Shown: piece after piece, positions 36,054-43,967 of the stretch
How the letters are laid out: each line of letters begins with the position of its first letter
Position numbering within the stretch: the first letter of the stretch is position 1
Assembly: GCF_900111925.1 (NCBI RefSeq)
Contig: NZ_FOKA01000020.1
Coordinates: 1 to 64,000 of the forward strand
Direction: 5' to 3'
DNA length: 64,000 nucleotides
From: Cellulomonas marina
GTDB taxonomy: Bacteria > Actinomycetota > Actinomycetes > Actinomycetales > Cellulomonadaceae
Made by a program: the position numbers and the translations under genes
Notes under the pieces: model-generated
Seen by the model: only the letters and a program-made list of their open reading frames with translations
Told to the model about the DNA's origin: nothing
Databases searched by the model: none

Positions 36054-38039
36054 TCAGCCGGGGCAGGTCGCCCCTGACGTCCGGTCGCCCGTCAGCGTCG
36101 GCGTCGACCACACCTGCAGCGCGAGCGGCGCCGCGACCGTCTCGTCCGCCCCGCCTGCCCCGCCGGCCCTGTCCGCCCCGCCCGATGACGACGACACCGC
36201 CGGCCCTCCCCCGGTCGACGCCGCCGCCAGGGGCACGAAGAACCGCACGGTGTGGCGCTCGCCCGGCGCGAAGGACAGCCCGACCGCCTGCACCTCCCGT
36301 CCCGCGTGCGTGAGCGGCGTCCCCGACGTCGTCGCCCCGTCCACCTCGACCGCCGGCAGCGCGGCGCCGACCGGGGCGTAGGCGCGGACCGTGAGCAGCG
36401 CCGTCGTCGGGTCGCGGTCGCCGGGCGGCCCGACGACGTACGGCGGCAGCGAGGCGACGTCCTCGCCCGGGTCGTAGGCGAGGTCGACGCGGACGGTGGC
36501 GGTCGGCTCCGCGGCGTCGCACCGCAGGTCCTCCACCGACACGTCGGCGCGCAGGTAGTAGTCGAGCTTGCCGCCCGTCGTGTCCTCGAGGAACACCCCC
36601 GCGGCGGCCCGCTCGTCGGGCCCGCCGCTGAGGAAGGCGCCACCGGCCGCGGTGCCCACGAGCGCCGTCTGCTCCTGCGCGTCGGCGGACCAGACCTTCA
36701 GGTGCCCGTCGGCCACGGCGCGCCAGACGGCACGGGCCAGGTCCTCCCCCGTCCCCGCGCCGCCCGCGACCGCGGACAGCACGGTCGCGGTGACCTCGGC
36801 GAAGTACCCGTCCGACCCCGAGCCGTCCGGGAACCGGCGGTAGGCGTCGCGCAGGAGGAGCCGCGTGACGTCGGCGGCGGCGAGCGTGCCGCCGTCGGGC
36901 AGGGGCAGCGGCCCCGTCGCCTCGAGCAGCGCCGCGAGGGCCACGGGGTCGGCCGCCACGACGCCGTCCACGGTGTCGTCCGGCCGGGCGACCTGCCACC
37001 GCGCGGCGACGAGGGCCGCCGTGCGCGGGAAGTCCGGCGTGGCCGTCGCGTTCTGCACGAAGGTGCCCAGGCCCGTGCCGAGCACCGCGACCTCCTCCTC
37101 GGTCAGCTCCAGGACCGGCTCAGGGGTCCGGCGCAGGTCGACCGTGCTCAGCTGGTCGCCGACCCGCAGCGCGCCGCCGTCCACCCCGAGGGCACGCACG
37201 GCGCCGACGATCCCGCCGCCCGCCCGCAGCTCCGCGGGGTTGACGGACGCGACGAGGTACGTCCGCGGCCCGTCGGCGCCCAGCAGCCCGGGCAGGAGGT
37301 CCAGGACGTCGGCCGCCGAGCCGAGCGACGCGGCCAGCGTGGCCAGCCCCGGCGCGGCGGCGTCGACGCCCTCCGCCACCGGACCGACGAGGCCGTCCGG
37401 CGCCAGCGCGGACACCCGGCCCGACGCCGCGGCGGCCACGTCGGCGCCCGCGCGCAGCCCGGGCGCGACGTCCGCGAGGACCTGCGGGTCGACGAGCCGC
37501 GTGGTGCCGGGCCGGCGCGCCTGGGTCAGCGCGTCGACGGCGTCCAGCGCGGGCGGCAGCGCCCGGGCGGCCACGTCGTCGAGAGCGGTGGCGACGGTGC
37601 CGACGGCGGCGAGCTGCCGGCCCGCCCACGGCAGGTGCTCCGCGGCCCGCCAGACGCCGTCGCGGGCACCGGTCGCGCGCGCGGCGGACGCCTGCAGCGC
37701 GTCGACCGCGGTCCGTGCGGCGGCGACGTCCCGCCCCTCGACGGCCGCCTGCAGGTCCCGCACGTCCCCGCGCGCGTCCCGCAGCGCGTCCGCGGCGGTC
37801 AGGGCCTGCCGCGCCACCCAGGCGCCGGCCGCGAGGAGCAGCACGACGAGCACCACGACGAGGAGCGCGACCACGCGGCCGCGCCGGCGTCGGCGGACGG
37901 CGTCGGGGGCGGTCGCGCCCCTCGGGTCCGTCCCCGCGCCCGGATCAGCCGGCCCGGACGGACCGACCGGGCCGCCCGGTCCCCCGCGGCCGGCCGTCCC
38001 GGCGTCCCCGGTCGTCGCTGCGGTGCCGGCGTCGCTCAC
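36054..38039 (-). CDS. DUF4012 protein, membrane-anchored
   Basis: The product has 661 residues. A 50-residue Gly/Pro/Asp start and an RRRRRGR cluster precede one transmembrane helix (VVALLVVVLVVLLLAAGAWVA), so the bulk is extracellular. After a helical spacer the DUF4012 region begins near 250 with RTYLVASVNPAELRAGGG, a hallmark block, and later FVQNATATPDFPRTA and VDGVVAADPVALAALLEATG. The last 100 residues are strand-rich with a Ser/Gly tail. The family often occurs near polysaccharide genes (ugd and vanZ lie 2-4 kb away here); activity unknown. GTG 38039 fits the membrane topology. Confidence 0.85.
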   Translation of the reverse strand: MSDAGTAATTGDAGTAGRGGPGGPVGPSGPADPGAGTDPRGATAPDAVRRRRRGRVVALLVVVLVVLLLAAGAWVARQALTAADALRDARGDVRDLQAAVEGRDVAAARTAVDALQASAARATGARDGVWRAAEHLPWAGRQLAAVGTVATALDDVAARALPPALDAVDALTQARRPGTTRLVDPQVLADVAPGLRAGADVAAAASGRVSALAPDGLVGPVAEGVDAAAPGLATLAASLGSAADVLDLLPGLLGADGPRTYLVASVNPAELRAGGGIVGAVRALGVDGGALRVGDQLSTVDLRRTPEPVLELTEEEVAVLGTGLGTFVQNATATPDFPRTAALVAARWQVARPDDTVDGVVAADPVALAALLEATGPLPLPDGGTLAAADVTRLLLRDAYRRFPDGSGSDGYFAEVTATVLSAVAGGAGTGEDLARAVWRAVADGHLKVWSADAQEQTALVGTAAGGAFLSGGPDERAAAGVFLEDTTGGKLDYYLRADVSVEDLRCDAAEPTATVRVDLAYDPGEDVASLPPYVVGPPGDRDPTTALLTVRAYAPVGAALPAVEVDGATTSGTPLTHAGREVQAVGLSFAPGERHTVRFFVPLAAASTGGGPAVSSSSGGADRAGGAGGADETVAAPLALQVWSTPTLTGDRTSGATCPG

Positions 38040-38061
38040 GGCGCCGATGGTCCCACGGCGG

Positions 38062-39402
38062 TCAGGCGGCGCGGGCCCCCGCCTCACCGGCGCCGACCCG
38101 GGCGCGGGCCTCGTCGGCGGGCACGGCCTCGTCGGACGGCACCTCGAAGGCGTGGGACACCTCGAGGTGGGGCCGGGACCGCACGTGGTAGTGCACCTCG
38201 ACGTGCCAGGCGCGCCGCGCCCAGAGGGCGGCACCCGTGGCGACGAGCAGCGCGGTCACCGACCCGATGCCCACGGCCCACCGCGCGCCGAAGGTCTCCC
38301 CCACCCAGCCGACCAGCGGCGAGCCGATGGGCGTCGCGCCGAGGAACACCATCATGTAGAGCGCCATGACGCGTCCCCGCATGGCGGGCGTCGTGCCGGT
38401 CTGGATCGTCGTGTTGGCGGCGGTCATCATCGTCAGGGAGGCGAGCCCGGTCGCGACGCCCGCCACCGCGTAGCTGAGGAACGTCGGCATGAGCGCCTGG
38501 ACCCCGGTCGCGACCCCGAAGGCGAAGGCCGAGCCGATGACGAGCCGCACCCGCGGGCGGTCGCGCCGCGCTGCCAGCAGGGCGCCGGTCAGGGACCCCA
38601 CCGCTAGCACCGTCCCGGCCAGCCCGTACTCCGTCGCGCCGAGGCCGAACTCGGTGCGCGCCATCATCGCGCTGGTGAGCTGGAAGTTCAGGCCGAAGGT
38701 CGACACGACGCCGACGACGACCATGATGACGACGATGTCCGAGCGGCCCCGCACGTAGGCCACGCCCTCCCGGATCTGCCCGCGGGCGCGGCCGGCGCTG
38801 GGCAGGGGACGCAGCTCGGAGGTCCGCATCGCCGACAGCGCCAGGAGCGTGGCGGCGAAGGTGACGGCGTTGAGCACGAACACCCAGCCCGTGCCGATCG
38901 CCGCGATGAGCAGGCCGGCGACACCGGGCCCGATGAGCCGCGCCGCGTTGAACGACGCGCTGTTGAGGCCCACGGCGTTCGACAGCTGGCCCTCGGGGAC
39001 GAGCTCCGCGACGAACGTCTGCCGCACCGGCCCGTCCACCGCCGACACGCAGCCGAGCAGCCCGGCGAACACGTACACGTGCCACAGCTCGGCGTGCCCG
39101 ACGAGCACGAGCACCCCGAGCCCCGCCGCCAGCACGCCCTGCGCCGCCTGCGTGGCGGCCAGCAGCCGCCGGCGGTCGAGCCTGTCGGCCAGCAGCCCCG
39201 CCCACGCCGACAGCAGCAGCGTCGGCCCGAACTGCAGGGCCGTGGTGATGCCGACCGCGAGGCCGGACTCGTCGGACAGGACGGTCAGCACCAGCCAGTC
39301 CTGCGCGACGCGCTGCATCCAGGTGCCGACGTTCGCGACGAGCGCGCCGGCGAACCACAGCCGGTAGTTGCGGTAGCGCAGGGACGAGAAGGTCTTGCTC
39401 AC
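38062..39402 (-). CDS. MFS exporter (EntS/MFS_3 type)
   Basis: The product has 446 residues and 12 hydrophobic segments. It opens with FSSLRYRNYRLWFAGALVANVG and TWMQRVAQDWLV, typical of the MFS_3 group that exports enterobactin, macrolides and other drugs, with the loop 2-3 motif LADRLDRRRLL and a cytosolic C-terminal tail rich in acidic residues. Its ATG overlaps the stop of the MarR gene by 4 bp, so the repressor probably controls its own operon and the pump's substrate may be its ligand. Confidence 0.88.
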   Translation of the reverse strand: MSKTFSSLRYRNYRLWFAGALVANVGTWMQRVAQDWLVLTVLSDESGLAVGITTALQFGPTLLLSAWAGLLADRLDRRRLLAATQAAQGVLAAGLGVLVLVGHAELWHVYVFAGLLGCVSAVDGPVRQTFVAELVPEGQLSNAVGLNSASFNAARLIGPGVAGLLIAAIGTGWVFVLNAVTFAATLLALSAMRTSELRPLPSAGRARGQIREGVAYVRGRSDIVVIMVVVGVVSTFGLNFQLTSAMMARTEFGLGATEYGLAGTVLAVGSLTGALLAARRDRPRVRLVIGSAFAFGVATGVQALMPTFLSYAVAGVATGLASLTMMTAANTTIQTGTTPAMRGRVMALYMMVFLGATPIGSPLVGWVGETFGARWAVGIGSVTALLVATGAALWARRAWHVEVHYHVRSRPHLEVSHAFEVPSDEAVPADEARARVGAGEAGARAA

Positions 39403-39902
39403 GAACGGGCGATCCTCCGCAGCAGGTCGGCGGCGCGGGCCAGGGTGTCCCGCTCCTCGGGCTCCAGCGCGTCGAGGCGCGCGCCGAGCCAGGCGTCGCG
39501 CCGGCGGCGCGTCTGGCGGACCTCCGCGCGGCCGGCGTCGGTCAGGGTGACGACGACCTGGCGGCCGTCGGTCGGGTGGCCGGACTTGGCGACGAGGCCC
39601 AGGTCCGCCAGGCAGGACACCGTGCGCGTCATGGCCGGCGCGGCGATGTGCTCGAGGTCGGCCAGCCGGCCCGGTGTCATCGGGCCCTCGCGGTCGAGGA
39701 TCGCCAGGACGTTGAACTGCGGGTCGGACAGGTCGGCGTCGCCGCGCTCGGCCTTGAGGCGCCGCGCGGCCCGGGACAGCGCCACGCGCACCTCCGCCGC
39801 GAGGGCGAGGGTGGGCGCGTCACCGGCGTGGCCGTCCGCCGCGGGGCCGGTCGTCGCGGGCACCACCGGGGCGGGGGGCTCGCCCAGGGAGGTCGTCGTC
39901 AT
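39399..39902 (-). CDS. MarR-family transcriptional regulator
   Basis: The product has 167 residues. The winged helix-turn-helix has QFNVLAILDREGPMTPGRLADLEHIAAPAMTR-type spacing, with the wing in GHPTDGRQVVVTLTDAG. Dimerisation helices flank it. First gene of a two-gene operon with the MFS exporter. TAGCCT ends 6 nt before the ATG, which suggests a leaderless, probably autoregulated transcript; no palindromic operator stands out. Confidence 0.9.
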   Translation of the reverse strand: MTTTSLGEPPAPVVPATTGPAADGHAGDAPTLALAAEVRVALSRAARRLKAERGDADLSDPQFNVLAILDREGPMTPGRLADLEHIAAPAMTRTVSCLADLGLVAKSGHPTDGRQVVVTLTDAGRAEVRQTRRRRDAWLGARLDALEPEERDTLARAADLLRRIARS

Positions 39903-39908
39903 GCTCTC

Positions 39909-39914
39909 AGGCTA
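39909..39914 (-). promoter_or_regulatory. TAGCCT -10 element of the marR-MFS operon
   Basis: On the minus strand TAGCCT is followed by GAGAGC and then the ATG of the marR gene, a 6-nt gap. Confidence 0.45.
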
Positions 39915-40012
39915 GTCGTTGCCCGCGGTCATGACCTCCGGTCAGGACCGGCCCGCACAGGATCTCCACCGGGGACGCACGCGAGCGCGGCCTGCGGGGC
40001 CCCGCCGGTCCG

Positions 40013-40018
40013 TACCGT
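40013..40018 (+). promoter_or_regulatory. TACCGT -10 element, leaderless vanZ-family start
   Basis: TACCGT ends 6 nt before the ATG at 40025. Confidence 0.45.
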
Positions 40019-40024
40019 GGGCGG

Positions 40025-40630
40025 ATGACCTCGCCGCACGCGTCCGCCGGCCGGGACGCCGCGTCGGCCGGTGGCCCGGTCGGCGCACGTCGCGGGGCAC
40101 GGGGTCGCGCGGTCGACGGCCGCTCCACCCGTCCGGTGCTCGTGGGCCTGCTCGCCGCCTGGCTGGCGGCGGTGGCCTGGGTGACGCTGCGGCCGGCCCC
40201 GGCCGAGCCGGGCACCTTCGACGTGGTGCGCGCGGTCATCGCGCGGCTGGACGGCTGGGGGCTGCCGGTCACCTACGACGGCGTCGAGCGCGCCGCCAAC
40301 GTCGTCATGTTCGTGCCCGGGGGGCTGCTGCTCGCGGCGCTGCTGCTGCCGGGGCGCGGCGCCGGGACCGCCCGCGGCACGACCCCCGAGGCGGACGCCG
40401 CCGCGCCCACCCGACGCCCGTCCCTGCGCGTCGTCGTGCCCGTGGTGCTGGCCGGTGCGGCGCTCTCGTCGGCGGTCGAGCTGTCCCAGGCGGCGTTCCT
40501 GCCCACGCGCGTGCCCACGGTCGTCGACGTCGTCATGAACACGGCCGGCGCCGCGGTGGGCGCGCTCCTCGCGCCCGTGGCCGTCCGCCTCCTCGCACGC
40601 GTCGACCTGCCCGGCGCGCGCCGCCGGTAG
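40025..40630 (+). CDS. VanZ-family membrane protein
   Basis: The product has 201 residues. After a 35-residue hydrophilic start it has four transmembrane segments. The VanZ signature is visible: NVVMFVPGGLLLAALL and, in the last third, SSAVELSQAAFLPTRVPTVVDVVMNTAGAAVG, with the conserved Glu, Gln and Asp-Asn residues. The original VanZ raises teicoplanin resistance; most homologues are of unknown role. Converges on ugd across a perfect hairpin. Confidence 0.85.
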   Translation: MTSPHASAGRDAASAGGPVGARRGARGRAVDGRSTRPVLVGLLAAWLAAVAWVTLRPAPAEPGTFDVVRAVIARLDGWGLPVTYDGVERAANVVMFVPGGLLLAALLLPGRGAGTARGTTPEADAAAPTRRPSLRVVVPVVLAGAALSSAVELSQAAFLPTRVPTVVDVVMNTAGAAVGALLAPVAVRLLARVDLPGARRR

Positions 40631-40659
40631 GTCCCCCGGCAGCACGCCCCGGGAACGGC

Positions 40660-40693
40660 ACCGCCCGCCGCCGGAGGACCGGCGGCGGGCGGT
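40660..40693. terminator. 15-bp perfect hairpin between vanZ-like gene and ugd
   Basis: ACCGCCCGCCGCCGG, loop AGGA, then its exact complement, between convergent stops at 40630 and 40732; usable on both strands. Confidence 0.75.
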
Positions 40694-40731
40694 GGGACGT
40701 CACGGGGCGTGGCGCAGGGGCGACGCGCGCG

Positions 40732-42057
40732 TCAGGGGCGGCCGAGCGCCCGGTAGGTCCAGCCGGCGGCGCGCCACCGGGCGGGGTCCAGGACGTTGCG
40801 CCCGTCGAGGATGCGGCGGTGCGCGACGACGCCGGCCAGCGCGGCCGGGTCGAGCTCGCGGTACTCGGCCCACTCCGTGGCGAGCAGGACGACGTCCGCG
40901 TCCCGCGCCGCCTCGACCGCCGAGTCGGCGAAGTGCAGGTCCGGCCACTTGGCGCGCGCGTTGGCGACGGCCTCGGGGTCGGTGACCGTCACGTGCGCGC
41001 CCTGGAGCTGCATCTGGGCGGCCACGGACAGCGCCGGCGAGTCGCGGACGTCGTCGGAGTCCGGCTTGAACGCCGCACCGAGCACGGCGACCTTGCGCCC
41101 GACGATGGAGCCGTCGCAGACCTCGCGCGCCAGGTCCACCACGCGCACGCGGCGGCGCATGTTGATGGAGTCGACCTCCCGCAGGAAGGACAGCGCCTGG
41201 TCGACGCCGAGCTCCCCCGCGCGGGCCATGAAGGCGCGGATGTCCTTGGGCAGGCAGCCGCCGCCGAAGCCGAGACCGGCGTTGAGGAAGCGGCGACCGA
41301 TGCGGGCGTCGTAGCCGATGGCGTCGGCGAGCCGGGTGACGTCGGCCCCCGTCGCCTCGCACAGCTCGGCCATCGCGTTGATGAAGGAGATCTTCGTCGC
41401 GAGGAACGAGTTCGCGGCGACCTTGACGAGCTGCGCCGTGGCGAAGTCCGTGGTGACGAGCGGGGTGCCCTCGGAGAGCGTGCGGGCGTAGACCTCGTCG
41501 AGCGCGGCCTTGGCCTTCTCGCCCTCGGCGGTCGGCACGCCCTCGTCGTCGGTCGGCAGGCCGTAGACCAGGCGGTCCGGGTACAGCGTGTCCTTGACCG
41601 CGAAGCCCTCGCGCAGGAACTCGGGGTTCCAGACGAGGACGGCGCCCGTGGGGGCCAGCTGCTCGGACAGGCCCTCCGCGGTGCCGACCGGGACGGTCGA
41701 CTTACCGGCGACGACGTCGCCCGGCTGCACGTGCTTCACCAAATCCGCGAAGGCCATGTTGACGTACTTCATGTCCGCGGCGAACTCGCCCTGCTTCTGG
41801 GGGGTGCCCACGCAGAGGAAGTGCACCTGGGCGCCGGCGACGGCCGCCATGTCGGTCGAGAAGTGCAGGCGGCCCGTCTCTCGGGCCGAGGTCAGCAGCT
41901 CCGGCAGGCCGGGCTCGAAGAAGGGGGCCTGCCCGTTCTCGAGGGCCTCGACCTTGCGGGGGTCGACGTCGATGCCGATGACGTCGTGCCCCAGCTGGGC
42001 CATGCAGGCCGCGTGGACGGCGCCGAGGTAGCCGCAGCCGATCACAGAGATCCGCAC
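40732..42057 (-). CDS. ugd: UDP-glucose 6-dehydrogenase
   Basis: The product has 441 residues. It oxidises UDP-glucose twice to UDP-glucuronate with NAD. The N-terminal Rossmann motif is VIGCGYLGAVHA with the acidic end VIGIDVDP. The catalytic cysteine is in GFGGGCLPKD, preceded by FLNAGLG; the substrate-binding FLREGFAVKD and the C-terminal domain with AFKPDSDDVRDSP complete the enzyme. Length is normal. GTG 42057 has GGAG 7 nt upstream. Likely supplies precursors for surface polysaccharide. Confidence 0.93.
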   Translation of the reverse strand: MRISVIGCGYLGAVHAACMAQLGHDVIGIDVDPRKVEALENGQAPFFEPGLPELLTSARETGRLHFSTDMAAVAGAQVHFLCVGTPQKQGEFAADMKYVNMAFADLVKHVQPGDVVAGKSTVPVGTAEGLSEQLAPTGAVLVWNPEFLREGFAVKDTLYPDRLVYGLPTDDEGVPTAEGEKAKAALDEVYARTLSEGTPLVTTDFATAQLVKVAANSFLATKISFINAMAELCEATGADVTRLADAIGYDARIGRRFLNAGLGFGGGCLPKDIRAFMARAGELGVDQALSFLREVDSINMRRRVRVVDLAREVCDGSIVGRKVAVLGAAFKPDSDDVRDSPALSVAAQMQLQGAHVTVTDPEAVANARAKWPDLHFADSAVEAARDADVVLLATEWAEYRELDPAALAGVVAHRRILDGRNVLDPARWRAAGWTYRALGRP

Positions 42058-42187
42058 GCTTCGCTCCAGTCAGTCGGGAGATGAGGGTCGGGAGGGCGTC
42101 CGGCGGGTGACCGGGGACCTCGTCCGTCCCGGAGGCTACCGGGACGCCCCCGGCGTCCGGACCCCTTCGTCCCTGTTCGTCCGGTCA

Positions 42188-42231
42188 CCCTCGTCACACG
42201 CAGCGGCGGTGCGGCGCCGGTGTGACGAGGG
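42188..42231. repeat. 12-bp perfect inverted repeat with 20-nt loop
   Basis: CCCTCGTCACAC at 42188-42199 and GTGTGACGAGGG at 42220-42231. It lies between the purine-permease stop and the ugd start, so on the minus strand it could be a terminator for the permease gene or an operator for ugd. Confidence 0.6.
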
Positions 42232-42299
42232 CGACCCGTCCGGGTGACGGCCGGACGGGGGTGCGGACGGGTCTGCGGCAGGGCTGCGGGCGGGCGGGC

Positions 42300-43853
42300 C
42301 TAGATGCCGGCCCACGCCCGGATCGGCCCCAGCAGGAAGTACGCCGCGAAGAGCAGCGCGACGACCCACATGAGCGGGTGGACGGCGCGGGCCTTGCCGA
42401 GCGCGACCTTGAGGACGACGAAGGAGATGACGCCCGCGCCCATGCCGACGGTGATGGAGTACGCGAACGGCATGAGCACGATGGTGAGGAACGCCGGCAC
42501 GGCCACCTCGAGGTTCTTCCAGTCGATGCCGGAGACCTGCATGACCATGAGGAACCCGACGACGACGAGCGCCGGCGTCGCGGCCTCGAACGGCACGACG
42601 TCGACGAGCGGCGACAGGAACGTGGCCAGGAGGAACGCGATGCCCGTGGTCACGGACGCCAGCCCCGTGCGCGCGCCGTCCCCGACGCCCGCGGCGGACT
42701 CGACGTAGGACGTGTTCGACGAGACGCCGCCGGCGCCGCCCGCGACGGCCGCGAGGGAGTCCACGACGAGGATCTGCCGGGTCCGCGGCGGGTTGCCCTC
42801 CTCGTCGAGCAGGCCGGCCTCCCCGCCGATCGCGACCATCGTGCCCATCGTGTCGAAGAAGTCCGCCAGCAGGAGCGTGAAGACCAGCAGCACGACGGCG
42901 ACGACGCCGATCTTCTCCACCGACCCGAACAGGGAGAACTGGCCGAGCAGGGAGAAGTCCGGCGCCTGGACGAGGCTGTCCGGCAGCGCGGGCACGTTGA
43001 GCGCCCAGCCCTCGGGGTTGACGGTGGTGCCGTCGGTGCGCGGCCCGATCCGGCCCACGGCCTCGACGACGAGGGCGAGGACGGTGGCGGCGACGATGGC
43101 GATGAGGATGGCGCCCTTGACGCCGCGCGCGACGAGCACGACGGCCAGGAGCAGCCCCACGACGAACACGAGCAGCGGCCAGGACCCGAGCGAGCCGCCG
43201 ATGCCCAGCTCGACCGGGGTGGCGAGGCTGGCGGGGATGCGGACGAACCCGGAGTCGACGAGGCCGATGAAGGCGATGAACAGGCCGATGCCGACGCTGA
43301 TGGCCACCTTGAGCTCGGCCGGGACCGCGCGGAACACCGCCTCGCGGAACCCGGTGAGCACCAGCACGAGGATGATGAGCCCCTCGAGCACGACGATGCC
43401 CATCGCGTCCGGCCAGGTCATGCCCGGCAGGAACGCCACGGAGTAGGTCACCACGGCGTTCAGGCCGAGACCGGCGGCCAGCGCCAGCGGGAACCGGCCC
43501 ACGACGCCCATGAGGATGCTCATGAGGCCGGCGACGAGGGCCGTCGCGGCGGCCACCGCCGGGAGGTCCGGGGCGTCGCCGCCGCCGAGGAAGGCGCCCT
43601 CGCCACCGCTGCTCGCGACGGTCCCGATGATGAGCGGGTTGAGCACGATGATGTAGCTCATCGTGAAGAAGGTGACGAGCCCGCCGCGGATCTCCGTGGC
43701 GACCGTCGAGCCGCGCTCGGTGATCCGGAAGTAGCGGTCGAGGGCGCCGCCGGCCCCGCGCGGCGCGGGGCGTCCGGCGGCGGGTGCCGGGGCGGCCCCG
43801 GGGGTGCGGCCCGGGGTGGGCCCGGGGGTCTGCGAGGGCGTGCGTGCGGCCAT
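42300..43853 (-). CDS. AzgA-type purine (adenine/guanine/hypoxanthine) permease, NCS2 family
   Basis: The product has 517 residues. A 35-residue Pro/Thr-rich start precedes the AzgA opening ALDRYFRITERGSTVATEIR and the signature TFFTMSYIIVLNPLII. Further blocks are LALAAGLGLNAVVTYSV, FFDTMGTMVAIG and SSNTSYVESAAGVGDGARTGLAS, the substrate-binding helix 10 region. About 12-14 membrane helices; proton-driven nucleobase uptake is expected. ATG 43853 has CACACT six bases upstream and no ribosome site; GTG 43871 is an alternative. No purine riboswitch is seen. Confidence 0.9.
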   Translation of the reverse strand: MAARTPSQTPGPTPGRTPGAAPAPAAGRPAPRGAGGALDRYFRITERGSTVATEIRGGLVTFFTMSYIIVLNPLIIGTVASSGGEGAFLGGGDAPDLPAVAAATALVAGLMSILMGVVGRFPLALAAGLGLNAVVTYSVAFLPGMTWPDAMGIVVLEGLIILVLVLTGFREAVFRAVPAELKVAISVGIGLFIAFIGLVDSGFVRIPASLATPVELGIGGSLGSWPLLVFVVGLLLAVVLVARGVKGAILIAIVAATVLALVVEAVGRIGPRTDGTTVNPEGWALNVPALPDSLVQAPDFSLLGQFSLFGSVEKIGVVAVVLLVFTLLLADFFDTMGTMVAIGGEAGLLDEEGNPPRTRQILVVDSLAAVAGGAGGVSSNTSYVESAAGVGDGARTGLASVTTGIAFLLATFLSPLVDVVPFEAATPALVVVGFLMVMQVSGIDWKNLEVAVPAFLTIVLMPFAYSITVGMGAGVISFVVLKVALGKARAVHPLMWVVALLFAAYFLLGPIRAWAGI

Positions 43854-43888
43854 GCGCGCAGTGTGGCGCACCTGTGGGGGTGCACGAC

Positions 43889-43923
43889 GCCCCCGGTCAC
43901 CGGTCGGTCCGGTGCCCGGGGGC
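43889..43923 (-). terminator. 15-bp hairpin after the propeller/LamG gene
   Basis: GCCCCCGGTCACCGG, loop TCGGT, CCGGTGCCCGGGGGC, with one mismatch, 45 nt past the stop on the minus strand. Confidence 0.65.
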
Positions 43924-43967
43924 GTGCGCGGGGTGCGCCGTGTGCAGCGGCGCGGGAAGGCCGGAGG

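Noticed and set aside
36054..38039. LytR-CpsA-Psr phosphotransferase for the large membrane protein
   Set aside because: It lacks the LCP Arg/Asp signature blocks; the YLVASVNPAELRAGGG block is that of DUF4012.
43854..43967. Purine riboswitch before the AzgA-type permease
   Set aside because: No conserved loop-loop or core sequence is visible, and the start appears leaderless.
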